A stretch of 64,000 nucleotides of DNA from Hofstenia miamia (Eukaryota; Xenacoelomorpha; Acoela): NCBI GenBank assembly GCA_004352715.1, contig SCFE01000050.1:1180733-1244732 (forward strand), written 5' to 3'. Under the pieces are notes generated by a model. That model did not search any database, was not told where the DNA came from, and saw only the letters and a program-made list of their open reading frames with translations. Within the stretch, counting starts at the first letter, position 1. Every line of letters begins with the position of its first letter. Positions 20,901 to 32,607 of the stretch are shown in pieces. A program made the position numbers and the translations under genes.

Positions 20901-22709
20901 CTACATTCTAGTAATTGTGTAATTGCTATTATAGAATTTGTACCCAGTCCAAGATCTTCCTGAGATGAATTTTTGCTTAAGAATAAATCTTTTCACACTA
21001 TTTCGGAATTCTTTCAGTTTCTTAATTTGCTTAATTTCGTTAGGTAGATTATTCCATTGCCTTGTGGCTACGTTTAAAAATGAGTTTTCTTTGACTTTAC
21101 GTCTGAACCTAGTGACAAGATATTTCTTAGATCGTGTATTGAAAGTTTTCCTGAATTCAGGGAGATTTATCTTATCATAAGGCGGAATTTCGTTAGCAGC
21201 TTTGAAAAATAATGTAGCAATATTGATTTGTATTAATTGTTGAGGAGAAGGACACGTTTCCAAAATATAATTTTTGGTGTTACTCGAATTTCTTTTGCAA
21301 ACATTTAAAGCCCATTTATATTGCAGCTGAAGTTTATTTATCAATGATGTGCTCAAATTTGAAAATAGTACACTCCCGTAATTTAGGTGGCTCATGACAA
21401 ATGCGTGGAATAGCTGAATTATTGCATGAGGAGGTAATAGGTCAGCAACCTGAGAAATAGTTCTTATGCCAGCAGCAATTTTTTTCTGTGTAGATTTAAT
21501 GTGCTCGGAAAAAGAAAGTTTTGAGTCAATTATTATTCCTAAATATTTGAAAGTATCACTTGTAGAAATAATTGCATTTTTTATAGTCAAATTTTTATTT
21601 GTATGCAAGTTATTGTTGAAAAAGGGGTTCATTATACAAAATTGCGTTTTCTCGGCATTAATGCGTAATTTGTGCATAGCGAAATAATGGCTTAGTGACT
21701 GGCAGTTGGATTCCACTTTTTTTATTGCAACATCTAATGACTTGTTGGCGGAAAATATACAGGTATCATCTGCATATTGTATAAGATTGCAATTAGTATA
21801 AAAGTTCATATCATTGACATAGATATTAAACAGAAGAGGTCCAAGAATGGTTCTTTGCGGAACATCTTTTTCAATATACAGCCAGTCTGAAGGTACTGAG
21901 TTGATTTTAACTCGTTGTTTCCTATTACTTAAGAAACTCGCAATTAAACTAGTACTATCGAGGGAAAATCCCATACGTTTTAGTTTTTTTATTAGTATGT
22001 CATGGTCGATTGAATCAAATGCCTTAGAGAGATCTAAGCATGCAATAGCAACATATTGTTGATCATCCAATGAATTTCGCCAGTTCTCTGTTACCTGGAT
22101 AAGTGCATCATTCGTTGAAAAACTTCTTCTAAATCCAAATTGGGTTGCAGAAAGCAGATTATGTTTTTTAATATGCTCGAACATTTGATTGAATATTAGT
22201 CTTTCAAAAACTTTACTTATTGGGGTCGTGATTGAAATAGGCCTATAATTTAGTGGGCATGTTTCATCATTTTTTTTGTAAAGCGGAGTAACATGTGCTT
22301 CTTTTAAGCAGTCTGGGAATGTTTTGGATTTAATGCATTCATTAAAAATGTAGTTAAGAGGAATATTAATTAAGTGTGCGATTTCCTTAAGTATCCATGT
22401 GGAAATATTTGACGGCCCACTGTATTTGCCGGATTTTAATTTGTTTAAGGCTTTGAGCATTTCATAACTAGTCGTAAATCTAAAGGTAAAATCGTGTGCA
22501 TAAAGCTTTTCATTTTCAATATATTTTACATTATCCCCAGAATAGTTGCCCAAATTTACGAATGATTTGTTTAAAATATTGGAGATGTGATAAGGATCCT
22601 TCTGCAATTTGCCATAGTCGTCTGTTATAGCTATGAACTTATTGGTGACACGTTTATTGCGATTTGTCAGATTATGAATAAAACTCCATTTAGATTTTTG
22701 GGATAGCAT
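20901..22709 (-). CDS. LINE reverse transcriptase and C-terminal domain (open frame of 602 codons)
   Basis: Makes cDNA on nicked target DNA. Visible blocks from the N-terminus: SGPSNISTWILKEIA, AHVTPLYKKND and NYRPISITTPISK (fingers), QFGFRRSFSTNDAL, ACLDLSKAFDSIDHDILI with the first catalytic Asp (about residue 225), PQRTILGPLLFNIYVNDM, then YADDTCIF with the catalytic Asp pair (about residue 312), and the thumb and C-terminal LINE region to WNNLPNEIKQ. PQRTILG replaces the usual PQGSxLG, so the Gly of that motif is missing, a likely inactivating change. The frame is open from 22709, but the natural ORF would begin in the endonuclease upstream. Confidence 0.88.
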   Translation of the reverse strand: MLSQKSKWSFIHNLTNRNKRVTNKFIAITDDYGKLQKDPYHISNILNKSFVNLGNYSGDNVKYIENEKLYAHDFTFRFTTSYEMLKALNKLKSGKYSGPSNISTWILKEIAHLINIPLNYIFNECIKSKTFPDCLKEAHVTPLYKKNDETCPLNYRPISITTPISKVFERLIFNQMFEHIKKHNLLSATQFGFRRSFSTNDALIQVTENWRNSLDDQQYVAIACLDLSKAFDSIDHDILIKKLKRMGFSLDSTSLIASFLSNRKQRVKINSVPSDWLYIEKDVPQRTILGPLLFNIYVNDMNFYTNCNLIQYADDTCIFSANKSLDVAIKKVESNCQSLSHYFAMHKLRINAEKTQFCIMNPFFNNNLHTNKNLTIKNAIISTSDTFKYLGIIIDSKLSFSEHIKSTQKKIAAGIRTISQVADLLPPHAIIQLFHAFVMSHLNYGSVLFSNLSTSLINKLQLQYKWALNVCKRNSSNTKNYILETCPSPQQLIQINIATLFFKAANEIPPYDKINLPEFRKTFNTRSKKYLVTRFRRKVKENSFLNVATRQWNNLPNEIKQIKKLKEFRNSVKRFILKQKFISGRSWTGYKFYNSNYTITRM

Positions 22710-22726
22710 TCCATTATATTCTTTTT

Positions 22727-24225
22727 TTATGTAGTATTATAGGCCTTACGATTTACTATGTTACAGAAGTTTCTAGCTCTCTTGTAGCGGTTGAAATTTA
22801 CTTCACATTGGTTATTTAAGAAATTTTTATATGCTTGATTTTTCGCTCGAATGAGTGTTTTACAGTCGTCGGTAATCCACTCCTTAGAATTTTTTGAGTT
22901 ATCTTTTGCTTTAGAGTTATTAGGATTTAATAAAACACGTTGTTCAGGGCAATATAAGTTGACATAATATTCAATAATTTTTAAAAGCTTACTCATCATT
23001 GCATTGGAATCGGTTGCTGTATAAACACATTGCCAGTTCTGATTTTAGTTTATTTAGATTATCCTATTTCGAATACGGGTTGTAATCCATGTTTTCGATG
23101 TGTTTTCACTAGTCTTAGGTACACTTATTGATACTATGCAATGATCTGAGAAAGGGCATTCTGTTGAGTAAAATTTAAAATTAAAATCAGATATTTCGGA
23201 TGTAATGATGTAGTCGATTATTGTCCGAGAATTATGATTAAGTCTAGTAGGAATTTTCGTGTTTGCAGACTTCAAATTATACGCATTTAGTAAAGAATCT
23301 AATTTTGATTTTTCAGAGCCGACAAGATAATTAATATTCCAATCTCCGAGCAAGAGAACATCCTTATTTTCAGCACAAGCGATGGATAATTCAGTTTCCA
23401 TTTGTTTGATAAATTCTGTCAAATACTTTTTTGAAGGGCAATATGATACATTGAGTAATTGCTTTTTGTAATGGGAGGTTCTAATTGGATTATTTAATTC
23501 AATCCATAAACTTTCAAATTTAGAATTACAATTTGCGATATTATGTCGGAATTTTGGATTATATATTTTGGGAACAAGGAATAAGACACCGCCACCTTTG
23601 ACCTTTTCTAAGAAATTATTTAAAGCTCTATCCCTACGAAATAATTTGTAAATCGAACTATCAAATGACCAATTTGAATCAGGGTCATCGTTACACAACC
23701 AAGTTTCTGAAATTCCTATGATTGTTTCATTTTGGAAATTTGCCACANATTGAGTAATTGCTTTTTGTAATGGGAGGTTCTAATTGGATTATTTAATTCA
23801 ATCCATAAACTTTCAAATTTAGAATTACAATTTGCGATATTATGTCGGAATTTTGGATTATATATTTTGGGAACAAGGAATAAGACACCGCCACCTTTGA
23901 CCTTTTCTAAGAAATTATTTAAAGCTCTATCCCTACGAAATAATTTGTAAATCGAACTATCAAATGACCAATTTGAATCAGGGTCATCGTTACACAACCA
24001 AGTTTCTGAAATTCCTATGATTGTTTCATTTTGGAAATTTGCCATAAACTGTCTGAATTGGTGGTATTTAGCAGCTAGATTCTGAAAATTTATGTGGATA
24101 TAATTAATCGAATTACTGGTGTTTAGTTTTGAGGCAAATGCTTTATAAAAAATGTTAGGACCCGGGTTTTTTCTATTCCCTGTGAAGAGAGAAGATAAAA
24201 TAATATCAAGGCATAGAAGAGGCAT
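22727..24225 (-). pseudogene. LINE endonuclease and linker, interrupted by an N join
   Basis: APE-type endonuclease blocks: INYIHINFQNLAAK, GISETWLC (Glu), KGGGVLFLV, VLLLGDWNINYL (Asp and Asn), TRLNHNSRTIIDYI and CPFSDHCIVSI (Asp-His pair). The frame at 23054-23746 and that at 23716-24225 overlap because 23450-23745 and 23749-24044 are the same sequence on either side of N 23748; once this duplicate is discounted the endonuclease frame appears continuous. The linker (22727-22999) is in another frame, so at least one real frameshift remains before the RT. Confidence 0.82.
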
Positions 24226-24330
24226 TTTTTAAAGCTTAACATAATAAGAGGCAATTTCATTTTGGTTAGATGTAGATGTATTCTTAACCTGGATTTTACA
24301 ATTACTTTATATAGTAAATTAATATGCATT

Positions 24331-24574
24331 ATTAGATAAAATTAGTAAATTTCTTAAACTGTGAAATTTCTTAACTGTGAAATTTCACTTGGTGATAACT
24401 GCGGTGGTAAAGCGGCAACTTCTGAGTATAAGTGAGTGTATGTTAGTGATTTTTGTTGTGTTTGATTAATTAGAAAATGGTGATAATTAGTTGGTGTATA
24501 AAAGGAACGGTTCGCGCTTTGAGCTTTGGGAAACGAAGCTCGTACGGATTGAGGGGCACCAAAGAATTCTTTGA
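24331..24574. repeat. short tandem repeats and unique sequence before an assembly gap
   Basis: ACTGTGAAATTTCTTAA-type units repeat at 24345-24390. The rest (24400-24574) has no recognisable coding sequence and abuts the gap. Confidence 0.5.
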
Positions 24575-24782
24575 NNNNNNNNNNNNNNNNNNNNNNNNNN
24601 NNNNNNNNNNNNNNNNNNNNNNNNNNNNNNNNNNNNNNNNNNNNNNNNNNNNNNNNNNNNNNNNNNNNNNNNNNNNNNNNNNNNNNNNNNNNNNNNNNNN
24701 NNNNNNNNNNNNNNNNNNNNNNNNNNNNNNNNNNNNNNNNNNNNNNNNNNNNNNNNNNNNNNNNNNNNNNNNNNNNNNNNNN
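24575..24782. other. assembly gap (208 N)
   Basis: Run of N. Any frame crossing it is meaningless. Confidence 1.
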
Positions 24783-25302
24783 TTTATCATCTGTCCAGAA
24801 ATCGGTGATAAAAGTCGATAGTGTGAACACTCTATCTGCTTTTTTATCGGCTGATAAAAGTCGATAGTCTGAACGCTCCATCCGATTTTTTGGCAAAACA
24901 GCCAAATTACTGTCATCTGATAATTTATCAGCTGATAAAAGTCGATAGTCTGAACGGTACTAAAACTAGTCGAATAGCTACTTGAAACTAATTGCTTACT
25001 TCTCAAGTAGGGAAAAACCTTCAAAAACGTAAATTATTGTCTTTGAAATATTTCAACTTCAAAATATGTAAACATTATTTACATTCCAAGACAAACCAAT
25101 CCATAAAGAGATGTTGTTGTTTTTCTTACTGTCAATCAAAAGATGATATTTTATCATCTGATAAAAATGATCGATTCTGAACGCTCTTCCAACTCCGCAT
25201 TTTCTGATAAAAAATCGGAGGATAAAAAATCGCCAATGTGAACGAAAATAATTGCATTTTCGATTAAAATCTGCTGATAAAAGTCGATAGTGGGAACACA
25301 CC
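24783..25302. repeat. interspersed repeat built around GATAAAAGTCGATAGT
   Basis: The core GATAAAAGTCGATAGTSTGAAC occurs at about 24809, 24856 and 24936, again at 25276 (GATAAAAGTCGATAGTGGGAAC), with degenerate versions near 25161 and 25218. All are in the same orientation, and several are preceded by ATCRGCT. The right limit is sharp: after GGGAACACACCTTAAG (about 25305) a LINE fragment begins. Probably a non-autonomous DNA element or satellite-like cluster whose left end is in the N gap. Confidence 0.65.
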
Positions 25303-26450
25303 TTAAGAAATCATCGCGGCCAATATATTGTAAAGGTACTGCAAGATTGTGCACATTATTTTTAATAGCCACCATGGGATTCCATTGGGGCCTGGTGAAG
25401 TCTTCTTAACTTTTCGGGAGCATATTCCGCCTGTTGCAAAGAAAATTGCAATGTACTGGTGACATTTATATCAACATAATTATCAATTGTACATATATTG
25501 CAGAAATAATCATTCAATTCATCTACATCTGGCATGTTATTTGTTGCAATACGTTGATTACGAAATTGATTGACCTGTTTCCAAAAATTATTGGAGTTGC
25601 GTCTGTCAGTAGATATTATTTTCTCAGTAATTAATCTTTTGATTTGTTCATTTAGTGTAGAAGCAGCTTTCATACGACCTTGTCTATTAGCCGTTCGTTT
25701 CTTTTTAAGAAGATATTTGACTCAGGGTGTTACACGTGGAGGGTCTTTTTTTATAGTATAACAATTTTTATTGAAAAACATATTTTGTAACACATTGTGA
25801 AAATCAACCAGTTTACTGCTTCATCAGTGTTTTCTATTGTATATAGCGGGCTGACGTCCATTGAAAAATTTAGAGAATGTTTATACATTGTCGAATGATC
25901 ATGAAATGCTGCTAGAACTTTTCAACAGGTTGGTTATCCGGTTTTGCGACTAATGCGAGATGATCCCTTAAGTTTATGCTATATGAAACAGGATATAGAT
26001 GAGGAGCAGTCGACAAGATAAAGACAAATTTGCTGAGTTTGCCTAGCAGGGTCAGTAAAAATGCAAGTTAGTGGAAGCATCGCCAAAAGATCTTGGATGG
26101 GATAACTATTGATATCACTGCATATGGTGATAATTGCATTTGAGCAGTTACCCAATATATTGTCAACCGTTTGATTGATGTGTAATTTAAGTGAATCTTT
26201 TATTTTGCAATTTGAAGGATAATAAATTACACAAAAAGTAGATATGCAATTTGCACCGTAGAATTTCAAAAAAACTCACTGTTAGGGGGATTTATTTGCT
26301 CAAGGTGTACACTTGACTAATATAAGACACCAACCCCTCCACAAGTTATCATTTCTGAAGACTTATATCATGATGTAATAATGTGTTATCAAAATCACTA
26401 CGTAACCAAGTTTCTGCTTAAGTATATATATTCAAAGTCAAATTATGACT
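25303..26450 (-). pseudogene. decayed LINE fragment, second family
   Basis: The minus strand shows an endonuclease piece at 25979-26269 (FCVIYYPSN, then ITICSDINSYP where LINEs have GDFN) and an RT start at 25303-25673 (FWKQVNQFRNQR, then in another frame SPGPNGIPWWLLK, equivalent to the SPGPDGIP block). Several stops and frame changes. Its right boundary is indistinct. The RT is truncated exactly where the GATAAAAG repeat begins, so that repeat may have inserted into it. Confidence 0.68.
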
Positions 26451-27300
26451 AAGTTTATTTTGGACAAAGCAATTAGATGCATGTTTAGTATCATAAGAAG
26501 AAATTCCATTTAAGTCCATTTAATAATCTGCGTAGTATTATCTTCAATTTTTCGAGTATGAAATTTGCAATGTTATGTTAATACACTAGTGAAAAAAATG
26601 AAATATTAAATATGACGTTTCTTTGTCATCTAGAAAAGCATCTAAGATCAATTTCTATCAGGAAGGTTTTATTGGACATTTCACTATTACATATGTCTTT
26701 GATCTTTTAAAAAACTTGCAAGGATTTTCAAAAATTTTATTCCCAACGTCCATTTTTCAATAAAAAAATTGAAAGTGTCTATTTCAAACAAGTTTTACAC
26801 CAAAATAACTTAATCTATAAAACCATCTACGATGATGACTTATTGCTTTTACCTACTTTTAGTATATTCGAATAAGTAACAATAAGGCAGTGAGTATGGA
26901 AATTCAAAACAAAAATAATTATAAGACGAAACATTTTCTGATATCATGAAAGTGTTTGACTATTAGCAGCGATTCTAGAAGGAATTGTGCTATTTATTAG
27001 CGAAATATTGAGAAAATTAGTAAGTTTGCTTTTTTCGTTATCGTTTTGGAAGGTTTACATTCTAGTCTCCCATTCCATTATATTCGTATTGTAACTCAGT
27101 GAAGTAGAAAATTCATATTCCATTTGTAAGAAAAAACTTTTTTGTATAAGTTATATTTTGCCAATAGGAGATATTTAGCGAATGGCAATTATAATTGTTG
27201 TTTGAATTTCGAATTTCAACCCAAAAACTTTCAAAAGTTGAGTCTTTCGCATGTATTACCGATGAACTTAACAAGGCTGGTGTTAACAATCAACATGATA
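26451..27300. other. no gene recognised
   Basis: Very AT-rich; no convincing coding sequence or repeat structure seen. Confidence 0.5.
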
Positions 27301-28147
27301 ATATAACTATTTGGAAAAACTCAAAGCCACATCATTTTGCCGTCTCATAAGGTTCCAGTATGCAAAAGAAGCAAAAGAAATAATTCAGCGAGAAGAAAAA
27401 TATTTGAAATCAAAGGAAGATGAGCCAACAAAAATTGGAAATGTTTACATACATCATAATATTCATGTATTTCTAACCATGATTGATGACAAAGTTTCAT
27501 CATATCTTTCAAATGAATGCAGTGCTACAGCTTATGCGGGGCCTCTCCAATTCAGATGAATAATATAAATAACATCAGAAATCGTAATGTTTATATTCAA
27601 AAAGTAAAATTTGGTTTTTCCACTCTACATACTTGGATAAGATGTATGAAGTGTTCACTTCATATAGCTCACAAAATTCCAATTCAAGAGAGACAAGCGC
27701 AAGTAAGTTCTCTTGATGAAAAAGAAGCAGTTAAGCAAACGGAGATAAACATTCAACAAAGATACAAAAATGGTCTTGGATAAATTATTAATATGGCGAA
27801 AGCAGGTACTTCAAATAATAGAAACACAGCAAGAAGATTTTTCTAAAATTCTACTCAGATATCCGAAATTTATTGAAAATATTCATGCGATCCCGTGTGG
27901 CATGTCTTGTGGTGTGTGTTTAAACATAATTGGTGAGTATATGGCTCAAAGTTTCCACAAAAAATTGATTCATGGATCAATGATAATTCAAATTGTCAGC
28001 ATTCCAATTGGATTATTATCAGAAGAAGCACAAGAAGCAAAGAATAAAGAATTCAAGAAATTATGGGAAGCACATACTAGCAGAGGTGCTTTGCTACATT
28101 TTGATGTGGAAGGGGGGGTTATAGAATTTACTAAAGAAGAATTTTAA
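27301..28147 (+). pseudogene. decayed ORF of a widespread, probably transposon-borne family
   Basis: Three frames follow one another (27311-27556, 27517-27780, 27770-28147) and join into one product. Recognisable blocks are SPIQMNN, KFGFSTLHTWIRCMKCSLHIAHK, AGTSNNRNTARRFF (about 27805-27845, in a third frame and ended by a stop) and IPIGLLSEEAQEAKNKEFK. I recall such blocks from multi-copy uncharacterised proteins of aphids and Hydra, whose high copy number suggests a mobile source; this is memory, not a search. At least two frameshifts and stops. Biochemical role unknown. Confidence 0.5.
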
Positions 28148-28739
28148 CAAAAATAATACAATTGGTGGGATACACAATTGAAAATACATGGTGACAAGAA
28201 TTAATAATAATGCTGAGCAGTTGTGTCATTTTCATGTTGCTAGTAACACGAATAAAATTTACTTTGTTTTGATATTTTAAGTCATGTTCCATTTTTACAG
28301 TATATGATTTGTACACAAAAAAACTTGAAGCCCACACAACAGCCACTTCATAAAGAAATTGAATAAAACACAATACATGTATTAATAGTTAAACAAAACA
28401 TTTTTGCACAGCACTCAATTCAGTTAGTTTTGTAAATTTCGATTTCTTGATCTGCATTTCAATTACTGAACGATGGTATAGTAGCCAGTTATTAATTGAA
28501 TCTTCAGCGTTAAAAAATTGGGAGGAGGTTCGTTTATACAAATAAACATTAGTGCTGACATTTTTTGGATATCAAGACCACTTCGCTTATATGTACAGAT
28601 CAAATTCATCTGTGAAAACCCACGTTATACTTCTGCTGAACTTATGGGTATGATTTTTACTAAATTCGAAATGTTTGATATAACAGAGGGAACAACATTA
28701 CCGTTGCTAAAAAATTCCCTAAATGACATCACATCATCT
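28148..28739. other. no gene recognised
   Basis: Spacer between two decayed transposon ORFs of opposite orientation; short frames only. Confidence 0.4.
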
Positions 28740-30898
28740 TTTTAAACGAAGATTGATTGCATAAGCGCAAAAACTTTTCTTCACATCTAGCCATGGTGTA
28801 TGGATATTTGAAGGCCATTTTCCGGAAAAAGAACATCAAAGTCATTCATAATATTTTTAGTTTTTCTTCATCATTAAGTCGACTAGCAATGTTGTCCATT
28901 AATGCCAGAACAAACTGAGTTTGATTGAATGATGAACAGCCTGCTGGAGAAACACATTCATGCAGATCAACACCTTTTAAATTTTGTAGAACTAAAAGTG
29001 GAAAATTTATATTGACCTTCTCTAACAGCAGATTTTATCTTTGCTAAACTATTAACTGTCCATTGGATGTGTTGAGTAGCCTTTAAATATATAGTGATTT
29101 CTTTTTGTAGACATTCTGATAGCAATGACAACTGACCCAGACAATCCTTTAAAAGCGCAACATCCTCCACAAACTCAATGGTTGTTAGCATTGAAGTTAA
29201 GGCTTTGTATGTTGCACGTTCTGTCGGCTTTACAGAGTGGTCTTTTGATAATTGGGAAAAAAGCTGATAGAGAGATGGATAATTTTTCCAGAAAACATTG
29301 ACAGCCCGAAAAGAAGATGGTAAATCTTTTTCCTATTTTCAGAAATGGGTAGCCAAATGAATCTGATACTTCTCGTAATTTCCTAAAGTTAATAGTGTTA
29401 AACAGGTCTTTTCCTATTTAATTATTATCACTTCACAAATATAGTTTAAGCAAACAAAATTAAACATTTTCAAATTTTTCTTCAAGTAGTTAATTTCAAT
29501 AAAATGTGTTTTAGCATTTATAGCATTGTTATGATTTTAGATAGTTAACCTTAAACAACATGGTGTCCTTTTAAGAGGATAAATTACTTCTACACAATTA
29601 TAAAAAAAAGTTCTTCAAGCCTATTACGAAATTTGGTATACATGAGGCATGGACACATTTGTTGTGGAACATCCTTCAATGTATTGTTGAAAATTCGTAC
29701 TAAAGCGCATTGTTATGTACTTCTGCACACTAAGAAAAGGCTAGGTATTAAAATTTAAAAAAATTAAGCGCAGGCTTAAATACCAGTTTTGCAGAACTGG
29801 AGAACATTAAATGCATCTTTTCAAATACCGTTTGTATGCTGCAAACCCCATTAATGGATGAAATGGAATCACGCACTGCCAATTCCAGGCGATGATTGAG
29901 ACAATGCCACATAATCAATTGAGGAAATTTATCCTTGAGACATGCTGCTACGCCGCTTTTTTTCCCAAGAAAAATAGACAAATCATCACTAGTTAAACCA
30001 ATAAGTTGTTTACATAAGTATTCTTCAGAAAATCCATTTTCTTTTATTATAGACAAAAGACATGATAGAATACCAGGTGCATCTTGTGATATTAATTCGC
30101 GAATATCAAGAAACATATTTTGAGGACCATCACTATCTTGCAAATAAACACGAATATAGCAAATTAGACATGCAAGTTTAAAAACTGAAGTTGCTTCGTC
30201 AATAATTAAAGATATTTTTTGTTGTTTTTCAATTAGTATTTTGCAAAGTTTTTTGCGCATCGATTTTGAAATACAATTCACCATTGAAGCACAACTGTGG
30301 CGAGAATGCAAAATAATGCCCATATCACACCCGTTCTTTGAGTGGAGATCAACTAGATCTTCAAAATCAGGAAATGATCGATTGTTGTATGCAATATGCT
30401 ATGCGGTGCACAAACATTTTCTGTGACAACTTTATGCTTGGGAGCCGACGTTAATATGGCTGATTGAATGGCACACTTAGACCTATCTGACACAATTTGC
30501 TTAGGTATGTTATGAGCTATGGAATTAGCATGTTTTGATATTTTCTTCCGTAGGGCTTTTGGTCATGGGACATTATATTACTATTTGACCATTCTTTACT
30601 AACATGCACACCTTTGTCAGCCAATAATTTAATGGATTCAACATTGGAACATATCTTACATCCAAGTTTACCACCTTGTGTAGAATCAAGCCAATTATAT
30701 GTACGGAAAAAATACTCACGTTGTGAGTTTGACCAACATGGCGGATTTTGACTGAGATTTGTGCCAATAATCGATTCATCAGAAACGGAGGGTGGCAATT
30801 GGCATGCTTTAGAAGCAACAGTTGTATCAAAATCAACTGATATTGATTGAGAATGAGTAGATTCTGGTTAGTTACTTGAAGATTCATTTATGGAAGCA
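28740..30898 (-). pseudogene. hAT-type transposase relic, KIAA1586-like
   Basis: The minus strand reads, N to C: a TTF/BED-like zinc-binding region (30798-30540: CWSNSQREYFFRTYNWLDS, then GKLGCKIC), the RNase H-like core (30323-29748: ISLIIDEATSV with the first catalytic Asp, LFLDIRELISQDAPGIL, LGKKSGVAACLKDKFP and WHCLNHRLELAV), and a C-terminal part (29191-28750) with SFNQTQFVLALMDNIAS. The WHCLNHRLELAV block with its conserved His is typical of hAT proteins related to human KIAA1586. The region 29250-29740 between core and C-terminus is badly decayed. Terminal repeats were not found. Confidence 0.78.
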
Positions 30899-31576
30899 AT
30901 ACGAGAAAACTAGAAATATCAAGTTGACATCTCCGTTTGCAGAAAGGCTTGAACTGGACATGATATGACGCAAACTAAAACAATATCATATTGAAAATGT
31001 ATAATAGTATGAATGAATATTAACTGAAACAGTTTGTAGCATACAAATCAACGTCATAATACCAATAAGGTTAAAGTCAAAATGTAATATATAATTCGAA
31101 ATCAATATGTAAAGCACCATTCAATTGCAAGCTTCAAACAAAGAACAGAATATCATTAATTAAAATAAACATTAACGATAAAAGTGCATTTTTGCATGAA
31201 GTGGAATTTGATCATTGATATATTGCGTAATTGCAGGTTCCCAGATTCCATTTGAGTAGCACATGAAACCAAACCATCTGAATGGCTGCAGATTAAGAAT
31301 GTATCGCTCGCGTGTTCCCACCAGAACCATAATAGCAATCCTTTTTATAATAGAATGCTCTTACTTTAAATAATTATTTGTCTCAGCTTAATGCAAATTA
31401 GAATGAGGAAAATGCTTTATGTACATGGACTTAAATATAATAACTACATGTCTCACCTAACCGTATGCAGCCATTCTTAAAGTTGACTAAGAAATTATGT
31501 TTCTTGTTGGCCGCAAGCATTAGTAAACTAATGCCCATGTTTCACAGTTTTTGTCTACCATTGATGAGCCCCCTTG

Positions 31577-31597
31577 NNNNNNNNNNNNNNNNNNNNN
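31577..31597. other. assembly gap (21 N) with duplicated flanks
   Basis: The 206 bases left of the gap (31371-31576) reappear immediately right of it (31598-31803). Redundant contig ends are the likely cause. Confidence 0.9.
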
Positions 31598-32584
31598 TAA
31601 TTATTTGTCTCAGCTTAATGCAAATTAGAATGAGGAAAATGCTTTATGTACATGGACTTAAATATAATAACTACATGTCTCACCTAACCGTATGCAGCCA
31701 TTCTTAAAGTTGACTAAGAAATTATGTTTCTTGTTGGCCGCAAGCATTAGTAAACTAATGCCCATGTTTCACAGTTTTTGTCTACCATTGATGAGCCCCC
31801 TTGCTTACTGCTTCAGCTGCTAAAATAGTCTAAATTATACCCACTCCCAACTTTCATATAACAGAGTGTAATAGAGTAAACTACTAGCACCAAAGGAACG
31901 TCTTATAATGATGTTGATTTGGCGGGTAAATAAATTATTAATGTTAACTGTCTAAGCCAATCAATAGTAAACTGTAATCATTCACTTGCTAGAATTCCGT
32001 ATGTGTTTAAATACTAGAGTGGAAATAGATTCGAATTCGAACCTAATTCATACTCTGAGTTTAATTACCAAACCACCCACATGGTGAGTGCGACGTTTTG
32101 GCAGTGATTAATATCATATTTTGTTTAATTCGCAGTTTGCATGTATAATGGCAGGAAACCTAAAACGTTCAGTAATTAAACATAGTTAAAATTACATGTA
32201 GGTTAACCAACTTTTCTAATAAGCATTTACAAACCTTACTTTAAATTATATATAAGTGAATTTTAAATAAACCAAAAAATTCGCAAACTGAATGGAAAGC
32301 TAGCGCCCTCTTTGAGCACATGATTTTTTAAGTAGGGGGCTCCGCCCCACTTTCAAAACACCCCTGCCTACTAGAAAATGTTCCCGAGAGAAGACTAATG
32401 AGGTTTTGATGAGACGACTTCTCTGTTCTTCTACCCCTTATATTAATTCAATTAAAAAACCTAAATTAAGCAAGTCAAAGGAGCTACCTCCATTAGCTAT
32501 AACTTTGTTAGAATCATAATTACTGTTATTTGATAGAAAATTTGAATTATAAATGATTCAGGAATCATTCAATATATATCCGTA

Positions 32585-32607
32585 TATATATATATATATA
32601 TATATTA
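32585..32607. repeat. TA microsatellite
   Basis: About eleven uninterrupted TA units. Confidence 0.95.

Larger units (their letters stand above)
20760..24330 (-). mobile_element. Jockey/CR1-group LINE, nearly complete
   Basis: The minus strand carries a leader (24330-24226), APE endonuclease, linker, reverse transcriptase and C-terminal region, then a 3' UTR with AATAAA (about 20783) and a terminal TTATCCTATCTTA-like tail at 20760-20775, the kind of short tandem tail left by target-primed reverse transcription. The copy is the best preserved LINE in the window: the RT frame of 602 codons is uninterrupted. An N at 23748 with a 296-bp duplicated flank disrupts the endonuclease in this assembly. 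Confidence 0.88.

Noticed and set aside
20938-22062. Plus-strand frames within the LINE RT
   Set aside because: They are the antisense of the reverse transcriptase frame and have no independent support.
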